Positions 1 through 9,464 of a stretch of 64,000 bases of DNA are shown here, piece after piece (the stretch's first letter is position 1; every line of letters begins with the position of its first letter). The stretch spans positions 1,674,001 to 1,738,000 of the forward strand of contig NZ_AP023362.1 of assembly GCF_018326285.1 (NCBI RefSeq), read 5' to 3'. Both the position numbers and the translations under genes were made by a program. Source of the stretch: Mycolicibacterium sp. TY81 (GTDB lineage Bacteria; Actinomycetota; Actinomycetes; Mycobacteriales; Mycobacteriaceae). The notes below the pieces were generated by a model that had not been told where the DNA came from, did not search any database, and was given only the letters and a program-made list of their open reading frames with translations.

Positions 1-717
1 GCGGGCGTTGTGCTGGTACTCCACGGCAGCGGCTACCTGATCTGCTCACCGCGCACGCATCGCGGGTTCGCGTCGTACGTCTCGCAGCATTCGGGGCTGC
101 CGGCCTTGGTCATCGGTTATCCGCTGGCCCCGGAGAACACCTTTCCCGCGGCCGAGGACGCGGCGATGGCCGCGTATCGGTGGCTACTGGTCCAGGGTTA
201 CGACCCACGCAAAGTCGTGATCGCCGGCGATTCGGCGGGCGGTCACCTCGCGGTGGCGACGGCCCTGCGGGCAAAGCGGGAAGGGCTACCGGCACCCGCG
301 GCCCTGGCGTTGTGGGGCCCGTTGATCGACCCGGCCTACCGAGCGCCGATGGCTGACCCGAGGGTGCGCCGGCAGCCGTTCGATCCACGGGGAGCCGCCC
401 GTGCCGTGGCGTTGTACGTGGGTGGCGCCGATATCGAGGACCCACGGCTGTGCCTGCTTAACGCTGACCTCGAGACCCTGCCGCCCATTCAGTTGCACTA
501 TGGCACAAGGGAAGTGATGCGTGCCGATGCCGAGGCGTTCGCTGCCCGGGTCGTGGCCGCCGGGGGCCACTGCGAGCAACGCGTCTGGCCGGGACTGGCG
601 CACGCCTATTGGATGTTTCCGCGCAGCCGCGACGGAAGTCTGGACAGCATGACGGCAGGCGGTGAGTTTCTCCGGGCGGCCGTGACGCAGCCCGGCCAGC
701 CCGTGGCACAGGACTGA
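1..717 (+). CDS. alpha/beta hydrolase (LipO/LipH-like esterase), 5'-truncated by the window edge
   Basis: The reading frame is open from the first base, so the true start lies outside the window. The visible 238 residues show the hormone-sensitive-lipase pattern: an HGSG oxyanion-hole motif near the start, GDSAGG with the nucleophilic serine, and a late GLAHAYW segment with the probable catalytic histidine. It would hydrolyse an ester or acyl bond in the cytoplasm or at the membrane. It ends 8 bp before an acyl-CoA ligase gene, an arrangement like lipO-fadD12 of M. tuberculosis, so the pair may release and then activate a fatty acid. The substrate cannot be told from the sequence. Confidence 0.85.
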   Translation, partial: AGVVLVLHGSGYLICSPRTHRGFASYVSQHSGLPALVIGYPLAPENTFPAAEDAAMAAYRWLLVQGYDPRKVVIAGDSAGGHLAVATALRAKREGLPAPAALALWGPLIDPAYRAPMADPRVRRQPFDPRGAARAVALYVGGADIEDPRLCLLNADLETLPPIQLHYGTREVMRADAEAFAARVVAAGGHCEQRVWPGLAHAYWMFPRSRDGSLDSMTAGGEFLRAAVTQPGQPVAQD

Positions 718-725
718 AGGACGTG

Positions 726-2327
726 ATGACACAGCTACTGGATCAGGTGCGCGATGTGGTCGAGGCCGCCATCGTGTTGCAGCGCAGGGGATTGGTGGAC
801 GTCTGTCGACCGCTGGACGCGATAGCCGCGTCCCGGGGCCTGCGGCGCTACGGGTCGTTCGGTGGGTTGGTGGGACACGTCGCATCGCGTTACGGCGATG
901 CCCCGGCACTCACCGATGAGGACGGCACGCTGAGCTTCGCCGACCTGGAAGCGACGTCGAACGGATTGGCGCGGGGCCTGGCCGGCCGCGGGATCGGGGC
1001 AGGCGCCGTGATCGGCCTGATCGCACGAAACCACCGCGCGCTGATGCTGTCGCTGTTCGCCGCCGGAAAGGTCGGCGCCAGAGTGGTTCTGCTCAACACC
1101 GGGTTCGCGGCGCCGCAGCTGGCCGACGTGTGCAAGCGGGAGAACGTCACCGCGGTGATCGCCGACGACGAGTTCACCGACCTGATCGACGTCCTGCCGT
1201 TCGAGGTCGACCGCATCGGCTGGTCCGGCGTGAGCGGCCTGGCGGCGCTCGCCGCGGGCCGGTCGACGGCACCGTTGCCCGCGCCGGCCTCGGTCGGGGG
1301 CATGGTCCTGCTGACCAGTGGCACCACCGGCACGCCGAAGGGTGCGCCGCGGAACAAGGTCAGCCCGTTGCAGTCCGCGCAACTACTGGACCGGATTCCG
1401 TGGCCGTCGGGCGGTGCCTACTACGTCGCCGCCCCGATGTTCCATGCCACTGGATTGGCCACCTGCGCTTTGGGTTTGGCGCTCGGTAACCGTGTCGTGC
1501 TCGCGCGCCGGTTCGATCCCGAGGCGACGCTCGCGGCGATCGAACGCCACCGGGTGGGGGCGCTCATCGTCGTGCCTACGATGCTGACCCGGATTCTCGA
1601 CCTCGGCCCCGAGGTCCTGGCGCGTCATGACACGTCGTCGCTGCGGGTCGTGTTCGCCGCGGGTTCGGCGCTGTCCCCGGATCTGTGCCGCCGCACCATG
1701 GACGCTTTCGGTGACGTGCTCTACAACCTCTACGGGTCGACGGAGGTCGCCGTCGCGGCGGTCGCCACCCCGAGCGAATTGCGCAGCGCGCCGGGCACTG
1801 TGGGGCGCCCGCCGGTCGGCTGCACCCTCGCCGCGTATGACGAGCAGCGCCGCCGGATCACCGAACCCGGCCGCAGCGGAACACTTTTCGTCGCCAGCGG
1901 TCTCAGCTTCGCCGGTTACACCGACGGCGGTAACAAGGAGTCGGTCGACGGCTTGTTGTCGTCGGGTGACACCGGCCACTTCGACGAGAACGGATTGTGG
2001 TTCGTCGACGGCCGGGAGGACGACATGATCGTGTCCGGCGGCGAGAACGTCTTCCCGTTGGAGGTCGAGAATCTGCTCGCCGGCCATCCCGCGGTGGCGG
2101 AAACCTCGGTGGTCGGCGTGGACGACGCCGAGTTCGGAAAGCGGTTGTGCGCGTTCGTGGTACGCCGCCCCGGCGCCGAACTCGACGCCGACGAGGTCAA
2201 GAGCTACGTCCGGGCCGGCCTCGCGCGGCACAAGGTGCCGCGCGATGTCGTGTTCGTCGACATCCTGCCCCGCAACGAGACCGGCAAGGTGCTCAAGGCG
2301 CAATTGCAGAAGGTGATGGAGCGATGA
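726..2327 (+). CDS. fatty-acyl-CoA/AMP ligase (FadD12-like)
   Basis: A 533-residue member of the ANL superfamily, which activates carboxylic acids through an acyl-adenylate to acyl-CoA or acyl-AMP. Visible motifs are the phosphate loop TSGTTGTPKG near residue 197, YGSTE near 340, the SGGENVFPLE hinge region and a C-terminal lysine in NETGKVLK. I chose ATG at 726 over the overlapping GTG at 723 because AAGGA at 717-721 gives better spacing. Its stop overlaps the next start (ATGA). Between a lipase-like gene and an SDR it probably belongs to a lipid-modifying operon. The exact FadD number is inferred from gene order only. Confidence 0.85.
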   Translation: MTQLLDQVRDVVEAAIVLQRRGLVDVCRPLDAIAASRGLRRYGSFGGLVGHVASRYGDAPALTDEDGTLSFADLEATSNGLARGLAGRGIGAGAVIGLIARNHRALMLSLFAAGKVGARVVLLNTGFAAPQLADVCKRENVTAVIADDEFTDLIDVLPFEVDRIGWSGVSGLAALAAGRSTAPLPAPASVGGMVLLTSGTTGTPKGAPRNKVSPLQSAQLLDRIPWPSGGAYYVAAPMFHATGLATCALGLALGNRVVLARRFDPEATLAAIERHRVGALIVVPTMLTRILDLGPEVLARHDTSSLRVVFAAGSALSPDLCRRTMDAFGDVLYNLYGSTEVAVAAVATPSELRSAPGTVGRPPVGCTLAAYDEQRRRITEPGRSGTLFVASGLSFAGYTDGGNKESVDGLLSSGDTGHFDENGLWFVDGREDDMIVSGGENVFPLEVENLLAGHPAVAETSVVGVDDAEFGKRLCAFVVRRPGAELDADEVKSYVRAGLARHKVPRDVVFVDILPRNETGKVLKAQLQKVMER

Positions 2328-3172
2328 CCAAGAAGCACAACGATATTCGCGGCCGGGTGGTGGCAATCACCGGCGGTGCCAGGGGCATCGGACGCGCAAC
2401 CGGCCTGGCGTTCTTGCGCGCCGGTGCGCGGGTCGCCCTCGGTGACGTCGATGTCGAGCTGGTCGAGAAGACGGCCGCCGAATTCGCCGCCACTGGCGAA
2501 CAGGTCTGCGGACTACACCTCGATGTGACGAGCCGGGCGTCGTTCGCGGATTTCCTCGACGACGTCGAGAGCCGGTTGGGTCGCGTCGATGTCCTGATCA
2601 ACAACGCCGGCATCATGCCCACGGGGCTGTTCGCCGACGAGACCGACGAGATGACCGACCGCATGGTCGCCATCAACCTCGGAGGCGTGCTGAACGGATC
2701 GAAACAGGCCGCCATCCGGATGCGTGGGCGCGGCGGCCACATCGTGAACGTCGCCTCACTGGCCGGCGTCAGCGCGTTCCCCGGTCTCGCCACCTACTGC
2801 GCCACCAAACATGCCGTCGTCGGATTCACCGAGACCCTGCACCTCGAACTCGCCGCCGCCGGCATCGCCGTCACCGCGGTGCTCCCGGGTGTCGTGCACA
2901 CCGAGCTCTCGGCGGGCCACAGCGCCCCGCGGTGGATTCAGCCCATCAGCGAAGTGGAACCCGACGACGTGGCGGCGGCCATCGTCGAGGCCGTCACGCG
3001 AGGTAGATCGAAAGTGGCTGTGCCGCAAGCACTCGGCGCGATGATCAAGATCCTGGGCGCGCTGCCGGACGGTGCCCGGCACTGGATTTCCCATGCCGCG
3101 CACTTCGACACCGCGTTCACCCACACCGACGCCGCGGTGCGCGCGGCGTACCACAGCAGACTCCAGCATTGA
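2324..3172 (+). CDS. short-chain dehydrogenase/reductase
   Basis: A 282-residue classical SDR: the cofactor motif TGGARGIG lies near residue 16, NNAG follows at mid-protein, and the active site is S-x-YCATK. The C-terminal tail of about 60 residues, rich in His and Arg, is longer than in the shortest members. The frame stays open far upstream, but the ATG at 2324 overlaps the stop of the ligase gene and begins the recognisable protein. It should reduce or oxidise an aldehyde, ketone or alcohol with NAD(P). Placement between an acyl ligase and an aldehyde dehydrogenase suggests fatty alcohol or aldehyde metabolism, but no substrate can be assigned. Confidence 0.88.
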   Translation: MTKKHNDIRGRVVAITGGARGIGRATGLAFLRAGARVALGDVDVELVEKTAAEFAATGEQVCGLHLDVTSRASFADFLDDVESRLGRVDVLINNAGIMPTGLFADETDEMTDRMVAINLGGVLNGSKQAAIRMRGRGGHIVNVASLAGVSAFPGLATYCATKHAVVGFTETLHLELAAAGIAVTAVLPGVVHTELSAGHSAPRWIQPISEVEPDDVAAAIVEAVTRGRSKVAVPQALGAMIKILGALPDGARHWISHAAHFDTAFTHTDAAVRAAYHSRLQH

Positions 3173-3188
3173 CCGAAAGGCGCCAACG

Positions 3189-4694
3189 TTGACTTCAGCC
3201 ACGGCCACCATCACGGTCTGTTCTCCGGCTGATGGCCGGGTCATCGATTCGATACCGGCGATGAGCGTCGAGGCGGTGGCCGCGGTGATCGCGGACCTCC
3301 GTGTCGAACAGGCCGGGTGGGCCGGCCTGTCGCCGCGAGCGCGGGCAGCGCATCTGCTGAAATACCGGGACTGGTTGCTGGACAACGAATGTCGGCTGGC
3401 GGTGATGCTGCAGCGCGAGACCGGCAAGCCATGGGCCGAGGCCAATCTCGAGATCCCGTACATCGTGGATGCGATCAACTACTACGCGCGGACCGCACCC
3501 GGATTGCTCGCGGACCGCACGCCGCCGCGCCACGGCATGATCGCGGCGACCAAACGCCAACTTCTGGTGCAGCGGCCGTACCCGGTCGTGGGTGTGATCA
3601 CCCCGTGGAACTTCCCGCTGGGGCTGTCGCTGCTGGATGCCGTGCCCGCGTTGCTCGCCGGGGCCGCCGTGGTGGTCAAGCCCTCGGAGTTCACCCCGTT
3701 GACGGTGGCAGCGGCGGTTGACGGCTGGAAAGCCGTTGGTGCGCCGCGGGTTCTGGAGTGCGTGACCGGTGGGGGTGAGACCGGTGCGGCTGTCGTCGAC
3801 AACGTCGACTACATCCAGTTCACGGGCTCGACGCGAACCGGTAAGACCATTGCGCATGCGGCTGCCGAGCGGTTGATTCCGTGCGGTCTGGAGCTCGGTG
3901 GCAAGGACGCGATGATCGTGCTCGACGACGCGGACGTGGCGCGGGCGGCGAATGCGGCGGTGTGGGGCGGCATGGCCAATTCGGGCCAGATGTGTACCTC
4001 GGTCGAACGGGTCTACGTGCAGGCGGGTGTGTACGACGAGTTCGTCGGTCTCGTTGTCGAGAAGCTGAAAGCCTTGCGCGTGGGGGAGGACGACCAGCAA
4101 TTCCGGTATGACGTGGGGCCGTTGGCCACCGAGGCGCAGCTGGCGATCGTGCAACAGCACGTGGACGATGCGGTGGCCCGCGGCGCCACGGTGCTGACCG
4201 GCGGCGCACGGGTCGAGAGCACCGGCTTCTTCGAGCCCACGGTCCTGGTCGAGGTCGACCACTCGATGCTGTGTATGCAGCGGGAGACGTTCGGTCCGAC
4301 GCTGCCGATCATGAAGGTGCGGGACGAAGACGAGGCGGTCCGGCTGGCCAACCACTCGGATTACGGCTTGTCGGCGACGGTGTTCTGCGGCAACAGAACT
4401 CGGGCGGAACGAGTGGCGTGCCGGCTCGATGTCGGCGCGGTGAACATCAACGACGTGTTCGGCAATCTGTTCACGCTGTCGTTGCCGCAGGGCGGCTGGA
4501 AGCAGTCCGGGCTGGGCCGCCGTAACGGCGCCGATGCCGTGCTCAAATACGCACGGCCGCAGGCGATCGTGTCCGCTCGTGTGCAACCGGACAGCGAGTT
4601 CATCTGGTACCCGTACACCGCGATTCGCGGGGCCATCGTGCACCGCGTGGGGCGTCTTCTCGGTGCCCGCGATCTGCTTCGCAGGCTCGGCTGA
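3189..4694 (+). CDS. NAD(P)-dependent aldehyde dehydrogenase
   Basis: A 501-residue aldehyde dehydrogenase that oxidises an aldehyde to a carboxylic acid. Visible are the cofactor segment PWNFPL, the catalytic glutamate in LELGGKD (about E235) and the catalytic cysteine in GQMCTS (about C269). I place the start at TTG 3189, eight bases after GAAAGG; the longer open frame would run into the SDR gene. It is the last gene of the lipase-ligase-SDR-ALDH run, in which the enzymes could pass an acyl chain between acid, aldehyde and alcohol states. A C-terminal extension after the conserved core carries an amphipathic Arg-rich tail. Confidence 0.88.
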   Translation: MTSATATITVCSPADGRVIDSIPAMSVEAVAAVIADLRVEQAGWAGLSPRARAAHLLKYRDWLLDNECRLAVMLQRETGKPWAEANLEIPYIVDAINYYARTAPGLLADRTPPRHGMIAATKRQLLVQRPYPVVGVITPWNFPLGLSLLDAVPALLAGAAVVVKPSEFTPLTVAAAVDGWKAVGAPRVLECVTGGGETGAAVVDNVDYIQFTGSTRTGKTIAHAAAERLIPCGLELGGKDAMIVLDDADVARAANAAVWGGMANSGQMCTSVERVYVQAGVYDEFVGLVVEKLKALRVGEDDQQFRYDVGPLATEAQLAIVQQHVDDAVARGATVLTGGARVESTGFFEPTVLVEVDHSMLCMQRETFGPTLPIMKVRDEDEAVRLANHSDYGLSATVFCGNRTRAERVACRLDVGAVNINDVFGNLFTLSLPQGGWKQSGLGRRNGADAVLKYARPQAIVSARVQPDSEFIWYPYTAIRGAIVHRVGRLLGARDLLRRLG

Positions 4695-4728
4695 CCGGCA
4701 CAACGGCAGGCCGACAGGGCCACCTGGA

Positions 4729-5439
4729 TCAGGCGACGACCCAGATCGCTTCCGCCGCCGGGCTGCCCAGGTCGACGGTCGTCGTGTCGTCGTTCACGGC
4801 GTCGGCAGCCGTGACCGCCACCGAGATCATCCCGGCGAAGTCGCGCCGGGCCACCACGCGCAGATGTGAATCGAGCGTGATCCCGACGCTGTCGAAGTAC
4901 CGCAACATTTCGGGGTCGTGATCGGAAATCCGGGCGACCGTGCCGGCGTCGCCGTCCGCGCACGCGGACAGCTGCCGGGCGGGGGGAGTCGGCACCTGGC
5001 CGTCGGCCGCGGGGATCGGGTCGCCGTGCGGGTCGCGGGTGGGGAAGCCGAGCTTGGCGTCGATGCGGTCCAGCATCCGGTCCGACACCGCGTGCTCGAG
5101 CACCTCGGCTTCGTCGTGCACCTCGTCCCAGCCGTAGCCGAGCTCGCGCACCAGGAACGTCTCCATCAAGCGGTGCCGTCGCACCATGGCCAGCGCCGCG
5201 CTGCGGCCGGTGTCGGTGAGCGTCACCGCGCCGTACTTCTCGTGGTGCACCAGGCCCTGATCGGCAAGCTTGCGAATCGACTCGGAGGCCGTCGAGGCCG
5301 ACACCCCGATGCGTTCTGCCAGCATTTTCGTGCTGACTTTCTCGCGCGACCACTCCTGCGCGGTCCAGATGACCTTGAGGTAGTCCTGGGCAACCGGGGA
5401 TAGATCCGGCGGGTTGCCACCGTCTTCTGCAGGACTCAC
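4729..5439 (-). CDS. sirR: DtxR/MntR-family metal-dependent repressor (SirR-like)
   Basis: A 236-residue iron/manganese-dependent repressor. The N-terminal winged helix is clear (DYLKVIWTAQEW, then VSASTASESIRKLADQGLV), followed by the dimerisation and metal-binding part with DEAEVLEHAVSD and a C-terminal SH3-like domain. The frame extends to TTG 5457, but a TAAACT hexamer on the minus strand (5447-5452) lies seven bases before GTG 5439, which fits a leaderless start there. It is divergent from ribF, as sirR is in M. tuberculosis. It probably responds to Mn(II) or Fe(II); the target set cannot be read here. Confidence 0.85.
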   Translation of the reverse strand: MSPAEDGGNPPDLSPVAQDYLKVIWTAQEWSREKVSTKMLAERIGVSASTASESIRKLADQGLVHHEKYGAVTLTDTGRSAALAMVRRHRLMETFLVRELGYGWDEVHDEAEVLEHAVSDRMLDRIDAKLGFPTRDPHGDPIPAADGQVPTPPARQLSACADGDAGTVARISDHDPEMLRYFDSVGITLDSHLRVVARRDFAGMISVAVTAADAVNDDTTTVDLGSPAAEAIWVVA

Positions 5440-5446
5440 AGCACAA

Positions 5447-5452
5447 AGTTTA
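5447..5452 (-). promoter_or_regulatory. -10 hexamer for leaderless sirR transcript
   Basis: On the minus strand TAAACT is followed by seven bases and GTG 5439. This is the spacing seen at other likely leaderless starts in the window. No convincing -35 hexamer was seen. Confidence 0.5.
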
Positions 5453-5506
5453 GGCAATCGTCACCTCATCCGGGGATCTCACGGTGCCTGCCGCGGCGGC
5501 GCGCCG

Positions 5507-5512
5507 TAGGCT
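5507..5512 (+). promoter_or_regulatory. -10 hexamer for leaderless ribF transcript
   Basis: TAGGCT is followed by exactly seven bases and GTG 5520, so transcription would begin at the start codon. This supports the shorter RibF start. Confidence 0.5.
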
Positions 5513-5519
5513 TGCGGTC

Positions 5520-6494
5520 GTGCAACGCTGGCGTGGGCAGGACGAGATCCCCACGGATTGGGGCCGATGTGTGCTCACCATCGGAGTGTTCGATGGCGTA
5601 CATCGTGGACATGCAGAACTGATCAGCCATGCGGTGAAGGCCGGCCGGTCTCGCGGCGTACCCACGGTGCTGATGACGTTCGATCCGCATCCGATGGAAG
5701 TGGTCCTCCCGGGCAGTCATCCCGCGCAGCTGACGACGCTGACCCGCCGGGCCGAACTGGTCGAGGAACTCGGCGTCGACGTGTTCCTGGTGATGCCCTT
5801 CACCACCGACTTCATGAAGCTGACCCCCGAGCGGTACGTGCACGAGCTGCTCGTCGAGCGCCTGCACGTCCTCGAGGTCGTGGTCGGCGAAAACTTCACC
5901 TTCGGCAAGAAGGCCGGTGGCAACGTTCCACTGCTCCGCAAGGCCGGCGAGCGCTTCGGCTTCGCGGTCGAGGGCATCTCGCTGGTGGCCGAGCACCACC
6001 AGGCCGAGACCGTCACCTTCTCGTCGACCTACATCCGGTCGTGCGTGGACGCCGGTGACATGGCCGCCGCGACCGAGGCCCTGGGCCGCCCGCACCGCGT
6101 CGAGGGCGTCGTCGTCCGGGGTGACGGCCGCGGTCGTGGGCTGGGCTTCCCGACCGCCAACGTCGCCCCGCCCATGCACTCGGCGATCCCGGCGGACGGC
6201 GTCTACGCCGCGTGGTTCACCGTCCTGGGGCACGGTCCGTCGGTCGGCACCGTGACGCCGGGGGAGCGCTACCAGGCCGCGGTGTCGGTGGGTACCAATC
6301 CGACGTTCTCCGGCCGTACCCGCACCGTCGAGGCCTTCGTGCTCGACACCGAGGCAGACCTGTACGGACAGCACGTGGCGGTCGACTTCGTCTCGCGGAT
6401 CCGCGGCCAGGAGAAGTTCGAGTCGGTGGACGACCTGGTTGTGGCCATGGACCGCGATACGCAGCGGGCTCGCGCGATTCTGGTTCCGCAGTAG
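5520..6494 (+). CDS. ribF: bifunctional riboflavin kinase / FAD synthetase
   Basis: A 324-residue RibF that converts riboflavin to FMN and then FAD. The N-terminal nucleotidyltransferase domain shows GVFDGVHRGH and TFDPHP; the C-terminal riboflavin kinase domain shows GLGFPTANV and GTNPTF. The frame is open to GTG 5484, but GTG 5520 begins QRWRGQDEIPTDWG, the start I recall for mycobacterial RibF, and has a -10 hexamer seven bases upstream. It lies upstream of rpsO in the usual mycobacterial order. An essential cofactor enzyme of the cytoplasm. Confidence 0.95.
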   Translation: MQRWRGQDEIPTDWGRCVLTIGVFDGVHRGHAELISHAVKAGRSRGVPTVLMTFDPHPMEVVLPGSHPAQLTTLTRRAELVEELGVDVFLVMPFTTDFMKLTPERYVHELLVERLHVLEVVVGENFTFGKKAGGNVPLLRKAGERFGFAVEGISLVAEHHQAETVTFSSTYIRSCVDAGDMAAATEALGRPHRVEGVVVRGDGRGRGLGFPTANVAPPMHSAIPADGVYAAWFTVLGHGPSVGTVTPGERYQAAVSVGTNPTFSGRTRTVEAFVLDTEADLYGQHVAVDFVSRIRGQEKFESVDDLVVAMDRDTQRARAILVPQ

Positions 6495-6584
6495 CTTCCT
6501 GATAAACTGCCCGACGCGCGTGCTGCAGTTCGCGGCGGCCGCGCCCTCGTTGTTCTTCGCGGACCGAATTGATGGAGTTGTTTC

Positions 6585-6854
6585 GTGGCACTCACTGCCG
6601 AGCAGAAAAAAGAGATCCTGGGTCAGTACGGCCTGCATGAGACCGACACCGGTTCGCCGGAGGCTCAGGTCGCCCTGCTGACCAAGCGCATCTCGGACCT
6701 GACCGAGCACCTCAAGCAGCACAAGCACGACCACCACAGCCGTCGTGGCCTGCTGCTGCTGGTCGGCCGTCGCCGCCGGCTGCTCAAGTACGTCGCTCAG
6801 GTCGACGTCGCGCGGTACCGCTCGCTGATCGAGCGTCTGGGTCTGCGTCGCTGA
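6585..6854 (+). CDS. rpsO: 30S ribosomal protein S15
   Basis: An 89-residue S15, the usual length, which binds 16S rRNA in the platform of the small subunit. The S15 core is plain: [34 protein letters not shown] and [21 protein letters not shown]. The start is GTG 6585 after ATGGAG. A long perfect hairpin follows 18 bp after the stop and should end the ribF-rpsO transcript before the PNPase gene, though some read-through into gpsI is possible. Confidence 0.97.
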   Translation: MALTAEQKKEILGQYGLHETDTGSPEAQVALLTKRISDLTEHLKQHKHDHHSRRGLLLLVGRRRRLLKYVAQVDVARYRSLIERLGLRR

Positions 6855-6872
6855 CGCACCACTGATTCACGA

Positions 6873-6908
6873 CCATCGCCAGGTCTGCTCCGGCAGGCCT
6901 GGCGATGG
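6873..6908 (+). terminator. hairpin terminator after rpsO
   Basis: Arms 6873-6883 and 6898-6908 are an 11-bp perfect inverted repeat (CCATCGCCAGG / CCTGGCGATGG). An inner CTGC/GCAG pair extends the stem to about 16 bp around a TCCG loop. There is no run of T after it, as is common for mycobacterial hairpin terminators. Confidence 0.75.
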
Positions 6909-7184
6909 CTGTTGGTACGGGTAGTAACATAAAACTGTTTTGGGCCCAGCGCCCAAGACGTCGGAACGTCACACAGCGTCCGCCTGAACCTCGTGGGGCG
7001 GTCTTCGGTAGTGGCTGCCGGGGCATGAACCCCGGCCGCTTCGATCGACGGCCGTCAGCAGTAAGCGGGATGGTTTTCGGGTTTTCTGGATGCTCGCGTG
7101 TGACGATGCGACAGCAGTAACAAAGAGGAACCAGAAAAAACGGAACCCGCATAGGGCGGGCCCAGAGAGGTTATTGCGACATCC
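6909..7184 (+). promoter_or_regulatory. structured leader region of gpsI
   Basis: About 276 bases without a convincing gene. TAACAT near 6925 could be a -10 element. Two small hairpins are visible: TTGGGC/GCCCAA near 6940-6957, and CCGGGG/CCCCGG at 7018-7023 and 7030-7035. GAGAGG at about 7164-7169 is a possible ribosome site for gpsI. PNPase messages in other bacteria carry long leaders used for autoregulation; that role here is inference. Confidence 0.45.
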
Positions 7185-9464
7185 ATGTCTGCAGTTGAAA
7201 TTGAAGAGGGCGTGTTCGAGTCGACCGCCGTCATCGACAACGGGAGCTTCGGCACCCGCACCATCCGCTTCGAGACCGGCCGTCTGGCACGTCAGGCCGC
7301 CGGCTCCGTCGTCGCCTACCTGGACGACGAGACCATGCTCCTGTCGGCCACCACGGCCAGCAAGAGCCCCAAGGACCACTTCGACTTCTTCCCCCTGACG
7401 GTGGATGTCGAGGAGCGCATGTACGCCGCGGGCCGCATCCCCGGCTCGTTCTTCCGTCGCGAGGGCCGGCCCTCCACCGACGCGATCCTGACCTGCCGCC
7501 TGATCGACCGGCCGCTGCGCCCGTCGTTCGTCTCGGGCCTGCGCAACGAAATCCAGGTCGTCGTCACCGTGCTGAGCCTGGACCCCAAGGACCTGTACGA
7601 CGTCGTGGCCATCAACGCCGCGTCGGCGTCCACCCAGCTGGCCGGTCTGCCGTTCTCCGGTCCGGTCGGTGGCGTCCGCGTCGCGCTGATCGAGGGTCAG
7701 TGGGTCGCGTTCCCGACCAACGAGCAGCTCGAGAAGGCTGTCTTCGACATGGTCGTCGCCGGCCGCAAGGTTGAAGGTGACGTCGCGATCATGATGGTCG
7801 AGGCCGAGGCCACCGACAACGTGATCGACCTGATCGCCGGTGGCGCCGGCGCCCCCACCGAGGCCGTCGTGGCCGAGGGCCTGGAGGCCGCCAAGCCGTT
7901 CATCGCCGCACTGTGCACCGCCCAGGCCGAGCTGGCCGAGGCTGCCGCCAAGGAGACCGGCGAATTCCCGCTGTTCCCCGACTACGCCGACGACGCCTTC
8001 CAGGCCGTCGCCGCGGTGGCCACCGACGCGCTGTCGCAGGCGCTGACCATCGCAAGCAAGCAGGAGCGTGAAGAGCGCACCGACGAGATCAAGGTCGAGG
8101 TGCTCAGCCGGTTGGCCGAGACCTATGCCGGCCGCGAGAAGGAGATCGGCGCGGCGTTCCGCTCGCTGACCAAGAAGCTGGTTCGCCAGCGCATCCTGAC
8201 CGACCACTTCCGCATCGACGGCCGTGGCATCACCGACATCCGCGCCCTGAGCGCCGAGGTCGCCGTGATCCCGCGGGCGCACGGCAGCGCGCTGTTCGAG
8301 CGCGGCGAGACCCAGATCATGGGTATCACCACGCTGGACATGATCAAGATGGCTCAGCAGATCGACTCGCTCGGTCCCGAGACCACCAAGCGCTACATGC
8401 ACCACTACAACTTCCCGCCGTACTCGACCGGTGAGACCGGCCGCGTGGGTTCGCCCAAGCGCCGCGAGATCGGCCACGGTGCGCTGGCCGAGCGGGCCCT
8501 GATGCCGGTGCTGCCGAGCGTCGAGGAGTTCCCGTACGCCATCCGTCAGGTCTCGGAAGCGTTGGGCTCCAACGGTTCCACCTCGATGGGCTCGGTCTGT
8601 GCCTCGACCCTGGCGCTGCTGAACGCCGGTGTGCCGCTGAAGGCCCCGGTTGCCGGTATCGCCATGGGCCTGGTGTCCGACGAGGTCGACGGTGAGACCC
8701 GCTACGTCGCCCTGACCGACATCCTGGGCGCCGAGGATGCCTTCGGCGACATGGACTTCAAGGTCGCCGGCACCAAGGACTTCGTCACCGCCCTGCAGCT
8801 GGACACCAAGCTGGACGGCATCCCGTCCAAGGTGCTGGCCGGTGCCCTGGCCCAGGCCAAGGACGCGCGTCTGACCATCCTGGACGTCATGGCCGAGGCC
8901 ATCGACGAGCCGGACGAGATGAGCCCGTACGCGCCGCGCATCACCACCATCAAGGTGCCGGTCGACAAGATCGGTGAGGTGATCGGGCCCAAGGGCAAGG
9001 TGATCAACCAGATCACCGAGGAGACCGGTGCGAACATCTCCATCGAGGACGACGGCACCGTGTTCGTCGGCGCCTCGAACGGCGAGGCGGCGCAGGCGGC
9101 GATCGACAAGATCAACGCCATCGCCAACCCGCAGCTGCCCAAGATCGGTGAGCGGTTCCTCGGTACCGTGGTGAAGACGACGGACTTCGGTGCGTTCGTC
9201 TCGCTGCTGCCGGGCCGTGACGGTCTGGTGCACATCTCCAAGCTCGGCAAGGGCAAGCGCGTCGCGAAGGTCGAGGACGTCGTGAACGTCGGCGACAAGC
9301 TGCGCGTGGAGATCGCGGACATCTCCGCGGACAACCGTGGCAAGGGTCAGAAGATCTCGCTGATCCTCGTGGATGAAGAGGGTGCGGCAGCGGCGGATTC
9401 GACCGCCGATGCTGCTGCCGAAACGGAGACTGCACCGGCAGATGCCGCGCCTGCAAACTCCTAA
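7185..9464 (+). CDS. gpsI: polyribonucleotide nucleotidyltransferase (guanosine pentaphosphate synthetase I)
   Basis: A 759-residue PNPase, a phosphorolytic 3'-5' exoribonuclease of the RNA decay machinery; the actinobacterial form was also named GpsI. Two RNase PH-like domains are visible ([21 protein letters not shown] in the first, [14 protein letters not shown] and [16 protein letters not shown] in the second). A KH domain ([16 protein letters not shown]) and an S1 domain ([12 protein letters not shown]) follow near the C-terminus. ATG 7185 begins the conserved N-terminus. The acidic Ala-rich tail overlaps the start of pepR by 23 bp, implying one transcript. Confidence 0.96.
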   Translation: MSAVEIEEGVFESTAVIDNGSFGTRTIRFETGRLARQAAGSVVAYLDDETMLLSATTASKSPKDHFDFFPLTVDVEERMYAAGRIPGSFFRREGRPSTDAILTCRLIDRPLRPSFVSGLRNEIQVVVTVLSLDPKDLYDVVAINAASASTQLAGLPFSGPVGGVRVALIEGQWVAFPTNEQLEKAVFDMVVAGRKVEGDVAIMMVEAEATDNVIDLIAGGAGAPTEAVVAEGLEAAKPFIAALCTAQAELAEAAAKETGEFPLFPDYADDAFQAVAAVATDALSQALTIASKQEREERTDEIKVEVLSRLAETYAGREKEIGAAFRSLTKKLVRQRILTDHFRIDGRGITDIRALSAEVAVIPRAHGSALFERGETQIMGITTLDMIKMAQQIDSLGPETTKRYMHHYNFPPYSTGETGRVGSPKRREIGHGALAERALMPVLPSVEEFPYAIRQVSEALGSNGSTSMGSVCASTLALLNAGVPLKAPVAGIAMGLVSDEVDGETRYVALTDILGAEDAFGDMDFKVAGTKDFVTALQLDTKLDGIPSKVLAGALAQAKDARLTILDVMAEAIDEPDEMSPYAPRITTIKVPVDKIGEVIGPKGKVINQITEETGANISIEDDGTVFVGASNGEAAQAAIDKINAIANPQLPKIGERFLGTVVKTTDFGAFVSLLPGRDGLVHISKLGKGKRVAKVEDVVNVGDKLRVEIADISADNRGKGQKISLILVDEEGAAAADSTADAAAETETAPADAAPANS

